A DNA stretch of 64,000 nt from Mediterraneibacter hominis (GCF_014287475.1 NZ_JACOPF010000004.1:62001-126000), one strand, 5' to 3'; numbered from the stretch's first letter, positions 45,865 to 54,893 are shown. Notes: a model not told the origin generated them from the letters alone. Numbers and translations: made by a program.

Positions 45865-47631
45865 TTACATCCTTTCCGGCGCCTCAAACCCAAGCAGATC
45901 AATACTGGTTTCCAATATTTTTCTAGTAAGCATCAAAAGAGCGATATAACTTTCTCTAAGCTTTTCATTCTCCTCTGTCAAAATCTTCGTCTCATGGTAG
46001 AACTTGTTAAAAGCATTTGCCAGATCATAAATATAGGCACATATTTTATGTGGAGCTATCTCTTCATATACGGTTTCAATCACATCATTAAATTTTGCCG
46101 CTTCCAGCATCAAGCTCTTTTCGCACTCACTCTGTGCCGCGCTAATACTAATTCCTTCCGGTGTCTTTCCAGACTCTACATATTTATTCAAAATAGATTT
46201 GATACGTACAATCGTATATAAAATATAAGGTCCTGTATTTCCCTCAAAAGAAGTAAAGCGGTCTACGTCAAAGATATAATCTTTCCCAGCCTGATTTGAT
46301 AAATCTCCATATTTAATTGCCGCCAGTCCTACTATCTGTGCGGTACGCTTTGCTTCCTCCTCCGGAACAGTACGATTATCCATGATCTTTTTATACATCT
46401 CCTCATGGATCTCCCGTATCAGATTTTCCAGACGCATAACGCCGCCTTCTCTTGTCTTAAACGGCTTTCCGTCCTTACCATTCATTGTTCCGAAGCCTAA
46501 GAATTTAAGTTCTGTTTCTTTTCTTACAATTCCGGTTTTTTTTGCACAGCGGAATACCTGGACAAAGTGCATTTCCTGCCGTTTATCCACCACATAAATA
46601 ACCTCGTCCGGCTGATAGAGCTTCTCTCGTTCCACTAAAGTCGCAAGATCGGTTGTGTCATAAAGTGCAGCTCCGTCTGATTTTAAAATCATGCAGGGAG
46701 GAATTTCCTTTTTATCACTCTCCTCCTGTACGTCTACCACAAGTGCGCCCTGATCATAGTGCGCATATCCGCCGTCTTTGAGCATTTCCACCATAGAAGG
46801 AATATATTTCTGAACGTCTGCCTCTCCTTTCCAGAGTTCAAATTCTACGTTCAGATTCTTATAATTCTTCTTCAGATCTGCCACTGATATGCGCATAATA
46901 TGCTCCCATATCGCACGGTACCCTCTATGCCCGTTCTGTAAAAGATATGTCGCCTTCAACGCTTCCTCGCGGTATGCTTCATGTTCTTTCGCATACGCAC
47001 TTGCAAAAGGATAAATTTCCTCCAGCTCCGCGATCGTAAATGGTGCTTCTTTGGGATATTCCCCTTCATAAGATGTATCAAAATATGGAAGCTTAGGCTG
47101 CCGTTTCTTTAACTCTGTAATAATCAAGCCCATCTGATAGCCCCAGTCACCCAAATGAATATCTCCAATCACTTCATTTCCCTTGTACCTTATAATTCTT
47201 TTGATACTTTCTCCTATGATTGCAGAGCGCAAATGTCCTACATGCAGCGGTTTTGCGACATTCGGGCCGCCATAATCAATCATTACCGTCCTCGCTTCTG
47301 CACACTTACTGACACCAAGCATTTCATCCAATGCCATTTTATTTAAGTAATCTGCCGCAAATTTCTTTTCAATTTTCAAATTGATAAACCCAGGATTTAC
47401 CGCCTCCGCCATCTCAAAACAGGCGCTGTCTTTTAGAAGCTCCACTACTTCTCCCGCTATCATTGCAGGAGCCTTTTTATAGGTTTTTGCAGCCGCCATC
47501 GCCCCATTACACTGATATTCACACAAATCCGGACGATTGGACAGGGTCACTTTTGCAAATTTTTCATCATATCCTGCCTGTTTAAATGCTTCCTGCATCT
47601 CTATCGTAATACATTCTAACAACGTTTTCAC
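45865..47631 (-). CDS. argS: arginyl-tRNA synthetase
   Basis: Class I tRNA synthetase of 588 residues. The N-terminal additional domain (about 1-105) recognises the tRNA D-loop. The signature HVGH appears in GPNVAKPLHVGHLRSAIIGE; the KMSKS equivalent is degenerate, as is normal for ArgRS. The C-terminal DALR anticodon domain ends DLLGFEAPERM. The start is GTG 47631 after GGAAGAA. No T-box motif is seen in the 150-bp leader. Its promoter faces that of nfo. Confidence 0.95.
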   Translation of the reverse strand: MKTLLECITIEMQEAFKQAGYDEKFAKVTLSNRPDLCEYQCNGAMAAAKTYKKAPAMIAGEVVELLKDSACFEMAEAVNPGFINLKIEKKFAADYLNKMALDEMLGVSKCAEARTVMIDYGGPNVAKPLHVGHLRSAIIGESIKRIIRYKGNEVIGDIHLGDWGYQMGLIITELKKRQPKLPYFDTSYEGEYPKEAPFTIAELEEIYPFASAYAKEHEAYREEALKATYLLQNGHRGYRAIWEHIMRISVADLKKNYKNLNVEFELWKGEADVQKYIPSMVEMLKDGGYAHYDQGALVVDVQEESDKKEIPPCMILKSDGAALYDTTDLATLVEREKLYQPDEVIYVVDKRQEMHFVQVFRCAKKTGIVRKETELKFLGFGTMNGKDGKPFKTREGGVMRLENLIREIHEEMYKKIMDNRTVPEEEAKRTAQIVGLAAIKYGDLSNQAGKDYIFDVDRFTSFEGNTGPYILYTIVRIKSILNKYVESGKTPEGISISAAQSECEKSLMLEAAKFNDVIETVYEEIAPHKICAYIYDLANAFNKFYHETKILTEENEKLRESYIALLMLTRKILETSIDLLGFEAPERM

Positions 47632-47701
47632 TTTTCTTCCACGCTCCGTTCTCTCTTACTTCCCACAGCGGTACTTATTTTGCCGCTGCCTGTACCATGT
47701 T

Positions 47702-47730
47702 ATTCTATCATGTCTCATTTGCAACGGCAA
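47702..47730 (-). promoter_or_regulatory. promoter of argS
   Basis: Minus strand TTGCCG (47725-47730), 17-bp spacer, TAGAAT (47702-47707). Confidence 0.65.
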
Positions 47731-47749
47731 GACACAATCATTTTCAATA

Positions 47750-47778
47750 TTGCCAATTTCATTTCTACATTTTATAAT
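47750..47778 (+). promoter_or_regulatory. promoter of nfo
   Basis: TTGCCA (47750-47755), 17-bp spacer, perfect TATAAT (47773-47778), 48 bp before the start codon. Confidence 0.75.
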
Positions 47779-47825
47779 GACTTTATTATTAATGACATTA
47801 TTAAACGAAGAAAGGATATACATTT

Positions 47826-48734
47826 ATGAAAATAGGTTCTCATGTTGGAATGAGTGGAAAGGAAATGCTTCTTGGCTCTGCTAAGGAAGCCGTATCCTAC
47901 GGTGCCAACACTTTTATGTTCTATACTGGCGCCCCTCAAAATACGAGAAGAAAGGAAATCAATGAATTAAATATAGAGCCTGCATGGGAGTATATGAAGG
48001 CCCACGGGATCGATGAAATCATCGTCCATGCTCCCTATATCATCAATCTCGGAAATGCTGTAAAACCAGAGACCTTTGAACTCGCAGTAGAATTTTTGGA
48101 TAAGGAGATACAGCGAACTATCGCCTGCAAAAGTCATCTTCTCATCCTCCACCCCGGCGCTCATGTAGGAGAAGGTACTACTGTCGGGACAACCCAGATC
48201 ATCAAAGGACTCAATGAAGTATTAACCAGAGAAACCAACTGTTATATCGCACTGGAGACGATGGCAGGAAAGGGCTCTGAAATCGGGCGTTCTTTTGAAG
48301 AGCTTGCGGCGATTTACGAGGGAGTTACTTATAATGAAAAGCTCCGCGTCTGCTTCGACACCTGTCATACAAGCGACAGCGGCTATGATATTATTCATCA
48401 TTTTGACGATGTGATTGCTGATTTCGATCGCATAATCGGAAAAGAACAGATTGCTGTCTTTCACATAAATGACAGTAAGAATATTCCAGGTGCCAAAAAA
48501 GACCGCCACGAAAATATTGGCTTCGGAGAAATTGGCTTCTCTGCTTTACATTATATCGTACACCATGAAGATTTCATCGATGTTCCTAAAATTTTAGAAA
48601 CTCCCTATATTCCATCAGAGGTAAATCCCAAAAAGTCTTACGCTCCTTATAAATACGAAATAGAAATGTTAAAAAGCGGTATTTTTAACCCACAGCTTAA
48701 GCAGCATATTTTATCCGACAATGAAAAGCCTTAA
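47826..48734 (+). CDS. nfo: endonuclease IV
   Basis: AP endonuclease of 302 residues with a TIM barrel and three zinc ions, acting in base excision repair. Zinc-ligand motifs are visible: [62 protein letters not shown] with [12 protein letters not shown]. The length is typical. The gene is divergent from argS and ends about 30 bp before the promoter of the next operon, without a clear terminator. Confidence 0.95.
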   Translation: MKIGSHVGMSGKEMLLGSAKEAVSYGANTFMFYTGAPQNTRRKEINELNIEPAWEYMKAHGIDEIIVHAPYIINLGNAVKPETFELAVEFLDKEIQRTIACKSHLLILHPGAHVGEGTTVGTTQIIKGLNEVLTRETNCYIALETMAGKGSEIGRSFEELAAIYEGVTYNEKLRVCFDTCHTSDSGYDIIHHFDDVIADFDRIIGKEQIAVFHINDSKNIPGAKKDRHENIGFGEIGFSALHYIVHHEDFIDVPKILETPYIPSEVNPKKSYAPYKYEIEMLKSGIFNPQLKQHILSDNEKP

Positions 48735-48763
48735 GAACATCCAAAAAATTTTGCAAATAATTG

Positions 48764-48792
48764 TTGACAGCCCCCCCCTTTCATTGTATGAT
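48764..48792 (+). promoter_or_regulatory. promoter with a C8 tract in its spacer
   Basis: TTGACA (48764-48769), 17-bp spacer, TATGAT (48787-48792). The spacer contains eight consecutive C (48771-48778), striking in this AT-rich context. A gain or loss of one C by slippage would move the spacing away from 17 bp. It drives the GntR-ABC operon. Confidence 0.8.
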
Positions 48793-48840
48793 TGTATTAT
48801 ATAGATAGTACAAATATCACACTACCAAATATCTTATATT

Positions 48841-49020
48841 CTAAAAGGTACGCCGTAATTCATTCCTTTCGGGATGGCGGGTTTTTCCGATAAGATATAC
48901 CCTAAAGGTTACACCGCAATGCATCCCCCGAGACAGCGGGTTTCGCCCGCTAAGGTAATCCCTAAGATATTTGCTTCACACGGTTACTGCCGGATTCATG
49001 TTTTCTCTATATATCCGGTC
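48841..49020 (+). promoter_or_regulatory. leader with three degenerate tandem repeats (possible regulatory RNA)
   Basis: Between promoter and start codon of the GntR gene, a unit is repeated about every 60-75 bp: GGTACGCCGTAATTCATTCC at 48847-48866, GGTTACACCGCAATGCATCC at 48907-48926, GGTTACTGCCGGATTCATG at 48982-49000. Each unit can fold into a hairpin; the second contains GCGGGTTTCGCCCGC. The first two end with similar ATACC/AATCC sequences that can pair back to GGTA/GGTTAC. I do not recognise a known riboswitch. Confidence 0.6.
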
Positions 49021-49058
49021 TGTTGTCCACAGCAATTAAAGAAAACGAGGTGACTTAG

Positions 49059-49430
49059 ATGCCATGGGATTTAGATAATGATCGCCCCATTTATCTACAA
49101 CTGATGGAACGTATCCAACAGGATATTATCGCCGGAGTCTACAAGCCCGGAGATAAAATCCCTTCTGTCCGTGATTTAGCTTTAGATGCCGCTGTCAATC
49201 CCAATACAATGCAAAAAGCGCTGGCGGAGCTGGAACGGAATGGACTTGTATATTCTCAGCGAACAAGCGGAAGATTTATTACAGAGGACGAGGTTATGCT
49301 TAAAAAAATGAAAATGCAGCTGGCCAAAGAACATATCCAGCAATTTTTTGAAAAGATGCACCAGCTGGGATTCCGTGATGAGGAGACACTCGAAATGATA
49401 CAGGATGCGTTAAAGGGGGAGAGACAATGA
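49059..49430 (+). CDS. GntR-family regulator, YtrA type
   Basis: A 123-residue short GntR protein: winged helix (about 8-78) with KIPSVRDLALDAAVNPNTMQ, followed by only one or two helices, as in the YtrA subfamily that controls ABC transporter operons and usually represses its own operon. ATG 49059 after GAGGTG. It overlaps the ATPase gene by four bases, so the operon is tightly coupled. Many YtrA-type operons respond to cell-wall active antibiotics; not shown here. Confidence 0.92.
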   Translation: MPWDLDNDRPIYLQLMERIQQDIIAGVYKPGDKIPSVRDLALDAAVNPNTMQKALAELERNGLVYSQRTSGRFITEDEVMLKKMKMQLAKEHIQQFFEKMHQLGFRDEETLEMIQDALKGERQ

Positions 49431-50125
49431 AACCAATTTTAGAGTGCCAGGGCCTGACAAAAAAATATGGAAATTTTTTCGCCCTTTCTAATCTGAATCT
49501 AACACTGGAAAGAGGACAGATTATAGGTTTGCTTGGTCCAAATGGAAGTGGAAAAACAACGCTTATTAAACTAGCCAATGGGCTTTTGACTCCAACTGAT
49601 GGACATATCATAATCAATAGTATGTCGCCAGGAGTAGAAACAAAGAAGATTATCTCTTATCTTCCGGAAAGAAGTTATCTGAACACCCACATGAGAGTAG
49701 AGGATATTCTGACGTATTATGTCGATTTCTATGAAAATTTTAATCTTTCTCGTGCAACCGCCATGCTGAAAGACTTGGAAATCGACACACACGCAAGGCT
49801 GCGTTCCCTTTCAAAAGGTACGAAAGAAAAAGTGCAGCTTGTCCTGGTAATGAGCCGAGATGCTGATTTATATATACTGGACGAACCGATTGGAGGGGTA
49901 GATCCCGCTGCAAGGGATTATATCCTTCAAACTATTTTAACCAACTACACTGAAAATGCCACTGTACTTATTTCCACTCATCTTATTTCTGACATCGAGA
50001 ATGTATTAGACAGTGTTGTCTTTTTGCAGTACGGTCAGCTTGTCTTAAACGCTACTGTTGATGAAATACGTTCACAGCGCGGCAAATCGGTCGATGCATT
50101 ATTCAGGGAGGTATTTAGATGTTAG
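49427..50125 (+). CDS. ABC transporter ATP-binding protein (YtrB/BcrA-like)
   Basis: A 232-residue ATPase: Walker A GLLGPNGSGKTT (about 35-46), Q-loop YLPERSYL, signature LSKGTKEKVQLVLVMS, Walker B LYILDEPIGGVD and switch His in STHLIS. The signature LSKGTKEK differs from LSGGQ, as is normal for this export-type subfamily. It is coupled to the regulator (ATGA) and to the permease (7-bp overlap). Likely moves a peptide or antibiotic, or removes membrane-active compounds. Confidence 0.93.
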   Translation: MKPILECQGLTKKYGNFFALSNLNLTLERGQIIGLLGPNGSGKTTLIKLANGLLTPTDGHIIINSMSPGVETKKIISYLPERSYLNTHMRVEDILTYYVDFYENFNLSRATAMLKDLEIDTHARLRSLSKGTKEKVQLVLVMSRDADLYILDEPIGGVDPAARDYILQTILTNYTENATVLISTHLISDIENVLDSVVFLQYGQLVLNATVDEIRSQRGKSVDALFREVFRC

Positions 50126-50913
50126 GGAAGCTTATAAAATATGATTTAAAATACGGCTATAAAATAATCCTCATTGTCCACGCCGTCCTTATGGTCGCCT
50201 GTATCATGGGGCGTTTTGTGCTGAATAAGGTAGACTTTCGCGCCCCATCCGAAGCCCTGGGCGCCATGCTTGCTATCTTCATTGCACTTTTTGCCCTTTT
50301 AATCGCTGGGGTTTCTTTTGCTACCTGCGCAGTAATTGCTGTTCGTTTTTATAGGAATTTGTTTACAGATGAAGGGTATCTTACATGGACTTTGCCGGCA
50401 ACCCCACTTGAACATCTGTGGAGCAAAATCATTTCTGGCGTCATCTGGTACACCTTCGATATTTTACTGTGTTATCTAGGTCTTCTTATTCTTGTAACCG
50501 GCGATAACGTCGTGTCCCTTTATACACAGATTGCCCCTGAGATGACAGAAGCTCTCGGTATGTCATTTTCTTCATTTACCTTATACATTGTACTTTTTTC
50601 CTTATTCAGTACGCTTGCTTCTGTCATAATGATTTATGCATCGATTACAATCGGACAGCTTTTTCCAGGTCACAGAATTCTGGGTGCTATTATCTCCTAT
50701 TTTGCACTTTCCTTTATCATACAGATATTTACACTTGTTTGCATGTTGCTGTTTAATCTCTTTCCATATGTTGGAGATACAATGACGGGAAGTACAGCAT
50801 CCCATTACCTTTTCTCAAGCCTCGGACTTGGTGTCCTGCTTATAACAATTACCGCTATACCAGAATATTTCATAACCCACTACATTATGAAAAAGAAAAT
50901 CAACCTAATATAA
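50119..50913 (+). CDS. ABC transporter permease
   Basis: A 264-residue membrane protein with six predicted helices, the usual partner of YtrB-like ATPases. It starts MLGKLIKYDLKYGYK, the amphipathic entry helix of ABC-2 permeases. The segment LYRNLFTDEGYLTWTLPATP-like region (about residues 88-107) is common in Firmicutes permeases of this type. Its stop codon TAA is the first part of a structured repeat that fills the following gap. Confidence 0.85.
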   Translation: MLGKLIKYDLKYGYKIILIVHAVLMVACIMGRFVLNKVDFRAPSEALGAMLAIFIALFALLIAGVSFATCAVIAVRFYRNLFTDEGYLTWTLPATPLEHLWSKIISGVIWYTFDILLCYLGLLILVTGDNVVSLYTQIAPEMTEALGMSFSSFTLYIVLFSLFSTLASVIMIYASITIGQLFPGHRILGAIISYFALSFIIQIFTLVCMLLFNLFPYVGDTMTGSTASHYLFSSLGLGVLLITITAIPEYFITHYIMKKKINLI

Positions 50914-51243
50914 ATTTAACGAAGTAACAAGCAGTACGAAAAGAACAGGCGAACTGTATTCGGAACGCTCCTTGTCAATGCCCTGCTTATCTGACACAGT
51001 GTTTTTCGCTGTCACTTTCAGTCAGAAGTTTTTCCCCTGTCGTTCGGAAGGCACCTTCCTATAGACGAAGGAAAAACTTCTGACTGGGAGTCTGTAGCAG
51101 CGTGAAACCGGTTCTGTTCTGTCTGAAATTATAAACTTAAGCTGGCGAAAGTGTAAGCGCAAGAGGGCGTGTATTGCAAAAGTGAGGAATTCCGGCGAAG
51201 CCCTGACGAACGTTGCAATACACGCCCTCTTGCGTGAACCATT
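50911..51243 (+). repeat. structured intergenic repeat, family A, copy 2
   Basis: Starts on the permease stop codon and fills the 343-bp gap before the Rpn-like gene. It has perfect hairpins: 51019-51035 with 51070-51086 (17 bp, CAGTCAGAAGTTTTTCC type), and 20-bp arms CGCAAGAGGGCGTGTATTGC with its complement near 51214-51233. The ends match copy 1 (18719-18906) in the opposite orientation. It may also act as terminator for the two convergent genes. Confidence 0.8.
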
Positions 51244-51256
51244 TCGTCAATTAACT

Positions 51257-52090
51257 TTATAATTCTGCTATTATTTTTTGAATGGTTTCTATATCTTCTT
51301 CCAGCATTTCTGCTATCTCTTCTGCTGCATACCCTTTTTGTACTTTCTTTTCTACCAGTTCTTTTAATTTTTGTGTCAAACCTTCCTGGCGCCCTTCTTC
51401 ACGTGCTTTCTCCTGCTCTAATATCTTTTCTTCCCATGCCTGCATGTACTTCACTCCAATCTTTTCACTGGATTTGATAGCGTGGATCCGTTTTTGGATA
51501 TTATGTATCCTCTCACTGGCAGAGGCTGCGCTCACTTCCTCTGTGGTATGTTCCATATACCTTAACAGCTCTATCAATTCTTGTGGTACTCCTTCTGTGT
51601 GCTGTCCGCGGGTATTTAAAAATATCCGAACAGCGCCGTCCTGTAAGGACAATCCAGGAACTTCCTTACACTGCATCTGAAAGGTATATCGGTATAACCC
51701 ATAGCCGAACAGATCAAAGGGACAGATAAGAATAATATAGACAGGATTCAGCCTTTGAAATCCCACTTCTCCTGGCTTTAAAAGGTTGGAATCGATGAGC
51801 GCCTGGTAAAACCGGCTTCGTTTTGGCAGATTTCCGGTATCTTCTTTCTGTACCTCTGTGTTGTATATGCGTTCCTCTTCATCCATTGCCCAGACATCCA
51901 GACGGACATATCGATTCAGCGGATGGGTGCGCTGCTCTTTTTCTGTCTGGGGCAGGAGTTTTAAAACAACCTCCCTTCCCAGAATAATCTCCAGCATGTC
52001 CCGCATTGTATCTGGGTCATCAGCAGCCTGTGAGAATAAAAAACGATCCAGCAGATTCAAATCCTTCAATGTTTTTTGTTTTTGTTCCAT
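51257..52090 (-). CDS. Rpn/PD-(D/E)XK nuclease-transposase family protein
   Basis: A 277-residue protein of the PDDEXK_2/Rpn group. The N-terminal region LLDRFLFSQAADDPDTMRDM and the nuclease core RLDVWAMDEEERIYNTEVQK (Asp, then ExQ/K) fit the family; RFYQALIDSNLLKPGE follows. The C-terminal part is helical and charged (EKAREEGRQEGLTQKLKELV), typical of these proteins. Members promote recombination by DNA cleavage and are often multicopy. It abuts repeat family A copy 2. ATG 52090 after AGGAGG. Confidence 0.88.
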   Translation of the reverse strand: MEQKQKTLKDLNLLDRFLFSQAADDPDTMRDMLEIILGREVVLKLLPQTEKEQRTHPLNRYVRLDVWAMDEEERIYNTEVQKEDTGNLPKRSRFYQALIDSNLLKPGEVGFQRLNPVYIILICPFDLFGYGLYRYTFQMQCKEVPGLSLQDGAVRIFLNTRGQHTEGVPQELIELLRYMEHTTEEVSAASASERIHNIQKRIHAIKSSEKIGVKYMQAWEEKILEQEKAREEGRQEGLTQKLKELVEKKVQKGYAAEEIAEMLEEDIETIQKIIAEL

Positions 52091-52236
52091 ATTTACTTTT
52101 CCTCCTTTTATTATAGGGAAAAGCCTTACACTTTACAACACTTTCCCCTTAAGTTATGCAGCATTTACGGTAACTTGTCTGGTGTTTTTCGTAGATTCGA
52201 CGCCAGACATAAAAATGTATAAATGACCGGTAACAC

Positions 52237-52359
52237 ACATAATAGAATAGCTGCTATTTACAATCGTTTTTTTGCTTCATTGGGTAAAGATTCAGAATAT
52301 CCAGGCAGCTAACTGCCGGAAAAACGATTGTCCATCAGATGGACATAATAGAATACCTG
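52237..52359. repeat. small element with direct and inverted repeats
   Basis: In the 426-bp gap 52091-52516, ACATAATAGAATAGCTG (52237-52253) is repeated as ACATAATAGAATACCTG (52343-52359). Between them a perfect 12-bp inverted pair ACAATCGTTTTT (52260-52271) and AAAAACGATTGT (52320-52331) encloses a GGCAG/CTGCC hairpin. The rest of the gap has only a loose CCTGCTG/CAGCAGG pair. It may be a decayed mobile element. Confidence 0.5.
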
Positions 52360-52516
52360 ATTTATTTAAATTTTTAGACATATAAAAACCGACGCCCTCC
52401 TGCTGCAAACCTCTGACAGCAGTACCCATCTCTTTTCAGTTGGGACATTACAGCAGGATAAGCCCGATCTTTTCTCTTCGAATTATAAGATTCATTCTTT
52501 AGAATATATATTTATC

Positions 52517-52849
52517 TCAAAAAACTGTCTGTATAAGTATCATATACAAGACAGTTCCTGCCCCTATACTCAGCAGATTATTTCTTTTCCATATATGCAG
52601 TACTGCCACAGTCAGTACCGCTATGCCTTCTGGAATACCATGCGGTGCTGTCAATACCTGGGTATCTTTTAAACAGTATACAACCAGCATCCCAATCACA
52701 GCAGGAGTCAACACCTTTCCAAGGTACTCAATCACCAGCGGAATCTTCTTTCCTTTCGGAAATACAAGAAATGGAACAACTCTTGTACAAAATGTCGTCA
52801 ACGCCACTACTAGAATAATCAAAAAAGAGAGTCCTGCATTTACCGGCAT
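52517..52849 (-). CDS. azlD: branched-chain amino acid exporter subunit AzlD
   Basis: A 110-residue small membrane protein with about four helices, LSFLIILVVALTTFCTRVVP near the N-terminus with the Arg-Pro kink typical of AzlD. It overlaps the end of azlC by 10 bp, the standard arrangement. The pair exports branched-chain amino acids or analogues. Confidence 0.9.
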   Translation of the reverse strand: MPVNAGLSFLIILVVALTTFCTRVVPFLVFPKGKKIPLVIEYLGKVLTPAVIGMLVVYCLKDTQVLTAPHGIPEGIAVLTVAVLHIWKRNNLLSIGAGTVLYMILIQTVF

Positions 52850-53544
52850 ATGTCCACCTCCTCCGAGATCCGCTTTCTAGATGCAAAAAGCACCAGTACA
52901 CAGAGTATCATTGTGGGAAATACGAAATTTGCACTCCCAAATATCTGCAGACATAGAAATGCCGCCCCCACTCCGATCGCTGCCGGAATCCGGTTCTTCT
53001 TTTCCAGCCACTGTTCTATAAAAATAACAACAAACAGGGCAGTCATTGCGAATTCAATACCTTCAGCATTAAAAGGCAGTACATTTTTTAAGATTCCTCC
53101 AATCGCTGATCCAATAATCCAGTAGCATTGATCTAAAAGAGCAATTGCAAATAAAAATTTTTCCTCTTCGACATCCTTTGGTATCTTAACCGTACACAGA
53201 AGAGAATACGTCTCGTCTGTCAGAGAAAAAATCATATACCACCGCTTCTTCCCCATGCGGTGAAATTTATCCAGCAGAGATATGCCATAAAATACATGCC
53301 GTATATTTACCATCAAAGTCATAAATGCGACATGCAAAAATGAAACGCCCGGCACAAAAAAATTCACCGCCAGATACTGCCCTGATCCTGCATACACCAT
53401 CACGCTCATCAGTACTGCCCACAAAGCTGAATAGCCTTTTTCCGCATACATAACGCCAAACGCAATCCCAATAAACAAATATCCTGTCAACACTGGAATT
53501 GTATAAGGAAATGCCCTTCGAAATGCCTTTTTATATCCTCTCAT
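52840..53544 (-). CDS. azlC: branched-chain amino acid exporter AzlC
   Basis: A 234-residue membrane protein, start ATG 53544 with AAAGGGG. The frame is open upstream but there it runs into tRNA-Arg, so the longer version is not real. Family signatures are PVLTGYLFIGIAFGVMYAEKG near the N-terminus and VYAGSGQYLAV and NIRHVFYG in the middle. Works with AzlD. Confidence 0.92.
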   Translation of the reverse strand: MRGYKKAFRRAFPYTIPVLTGYLFIGIAFGVMYAEKGYSALWAVLMSVMVYAGSGQYLAVNFFVPGVSFLHVAFMTLMVNIRHVFYGISLLDKFHRMGKKRWYMIFSLTDETYSLLCTVKIPKDVEEEKFLFAIALLDQCYWIIGSAIGGILKNVLPFNAEGIEFAMTALFVVIFIEQWLEKKNRIPAAIGVGAAFLCLQIFGSANFVFPTMILCVLVLFASRKRISEEVDICR

Positions 53545-53618
53545 TCTCCTGCCCCTTTCCCCTGGCACATGCTTTTTTCCTTGTTTAAGGAGTCTCTCTT
53601 TTACAGGCATAAAAAATA

Positions 53619-53690
53619 CACGTCTGGGCGGGATCGAACCGCCGCACATGCCTCCGGAGGGCATTGCTCTATCCACTGAGCTACAGACGT
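53619..53690 (-). tRNA. tRNA-Arg (anticodon CCG)
   Basis: Minus-strand cloverleaf: acceptor ACGTCTG/CAGACGT (53684-53690 with 53620-53626), D-stem GCTC/GAGC, anticodon stem ATGCC/GGCAT with loop CTCCGGA giving anticodon CCG, T-arm with GGTTCGATCC. Discriminator G at 53619, CCA not encoded, followed by a T-rich tract. It reads codon CGG. Confidence 0.95.
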
Positions 53691-53750
53691 ATAAATTCAG
53701 GCCCCGCCGAAATACGATTTTCTATCTTCTTTCCAACGGAGTAACCTTAA

Positions 53751-54701
53751 TTATCCTAGCATAATTCCAGCAGATTGTAAAGAGCAACCTTTTAGCTTTT
53801 TCTTTGTACGCTCGTAAATGTATGCGTGATTGCTTAATACTTCTTCATCCAAAACCTGTGTTTCATTAATTTCTTTTACCATTCTGTTCATTTCTTCTGG
53901 AACCAGGCCTTTAGATACAGGTACAATTATCACTTCATGTATGCTGCTTGGCAATATGTAATAATCCTCCTGCAAAATATCTCCTACCATCTCCAGTATT
54001 TGGGGATATATAATGCACGCAGCTCCCAGATTTCTTATCGTATTTGACAGTACATACATCGAATCATATTCTATATATCCACCCTGCAGCAGGTTCTTCT
54101 CCTCTCTGTCTCCCATACAAATTTCATCCGCCGTATCCGTTTCCAGGATGCTGCGCATAGTATAAAACTGCGCTGGAAGCAGCTGCATTACATTCCTCTG
54201 TGCATCTTTCCATATACGCTCCATGTTTACATTCCATCTGGTAAGATGCTCATTATATATGAGCATTGTTGCACTGCCGTCCCTGGTAACTCCTAAGAGC
54301 ACATAAAATACAAGCGACAAATCCAATATGTCAATATGAGGTACTAGCGACAAAAGTTCTCTATTTTTTTCTGTGTTAATCAGTTTAAATACAACTTTTC
54401 TTCCTATGCTCGCATAGTTTTCAATCTCCTTTGGATTCCAAGGCTTTTTACATTTTACTTTTTCATAAAAGTTTACTATCTCTATAATAATTTCCTTCAA
54501 GGGTTTCCCTGTTCTATACGCTTCATAAAATTCCTCCAGATAAATTGTCGGAGAAATGTTTATTCCCGATGTCTCTATAATAATCCCCTGTTTTTCTTTT
54601 CCATTATTTTTTACCGCTTTATAAATGCTTGCTTTTGCCCCTCCTCTTAGTTCTCTATTCATTTCTTCCTTCACTACGCGCACAAACTCCTGATATAGCA
54701 T
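53751..54701 (-). CDS. DUF5688-like protein
   Basis: A 316-residue soluble protein that fits DUF5688, a family often present in several copies in Lachnospiraceae and of unknown function. It contains GIIIETSGINISPTIYLEEFYEAY near the N-terminus (about residues 39-62) and SSIHEVIIVPVSKGLVPEEM toward the C-terminus. No membrane helix, signal peptide or known catalytic motif. ATG 54701 after AAGGAG. It stands between tRNA-Arg and efp as a separate unit. Confidence 0.75.
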   Translation of the reverse strand: MLYQEFVRVVKEEMNRELRGGAKASIYKAVKNNGKEKQGIIIETSGINISPTIYLEEFYEAYRTGKPLKEIIIEIVNFYEKVKCKKPWNPKEIENYASIGRKVVFKLINTEKNRELLSLVPHIDILDLSLVFYVLLGVTRDGSATMLIYNEHLTRWNVNMERIWKDAQRNVMQLLPAQFYTMRSILETDTADEICMGDREEKNLLQGGYIEYDSMYVLSNTIRNLGAACIIYPQILEMVGDILQEDYYILPSSIHEVIIVPVSKGLVPEEMNRMVKEINETQVLDEEVLSNHAYIYERTKKKLKGCSLQSAGIMLG

Positions 54702-54893
54702 ACTACTCCTTTCTATTTTGCGCGTTCATCTTTCCATGAGAAAACCGGCACGATCTGTGCCATCTGATAAATATGATATGTATTTATTGAATTGAATCTA
54801 TTTGGGTAACTTTGATTATAGAAGAATATGACCCAAAACACAATCCCGTACCAGGCAATATTTTGTTGCTTTTATATCCTTTCTTAATATTAT

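Noticed and set aside
47632-47825. T-box leader for argS
   Set aside because: No AGGGTGG-type T-box sequence or terminator in the short leader.
53545-53676. longer AzlC start
   Set aside because: It would run through tRNA-Arg(CCG); ATG 53544 has a suitable RBS.
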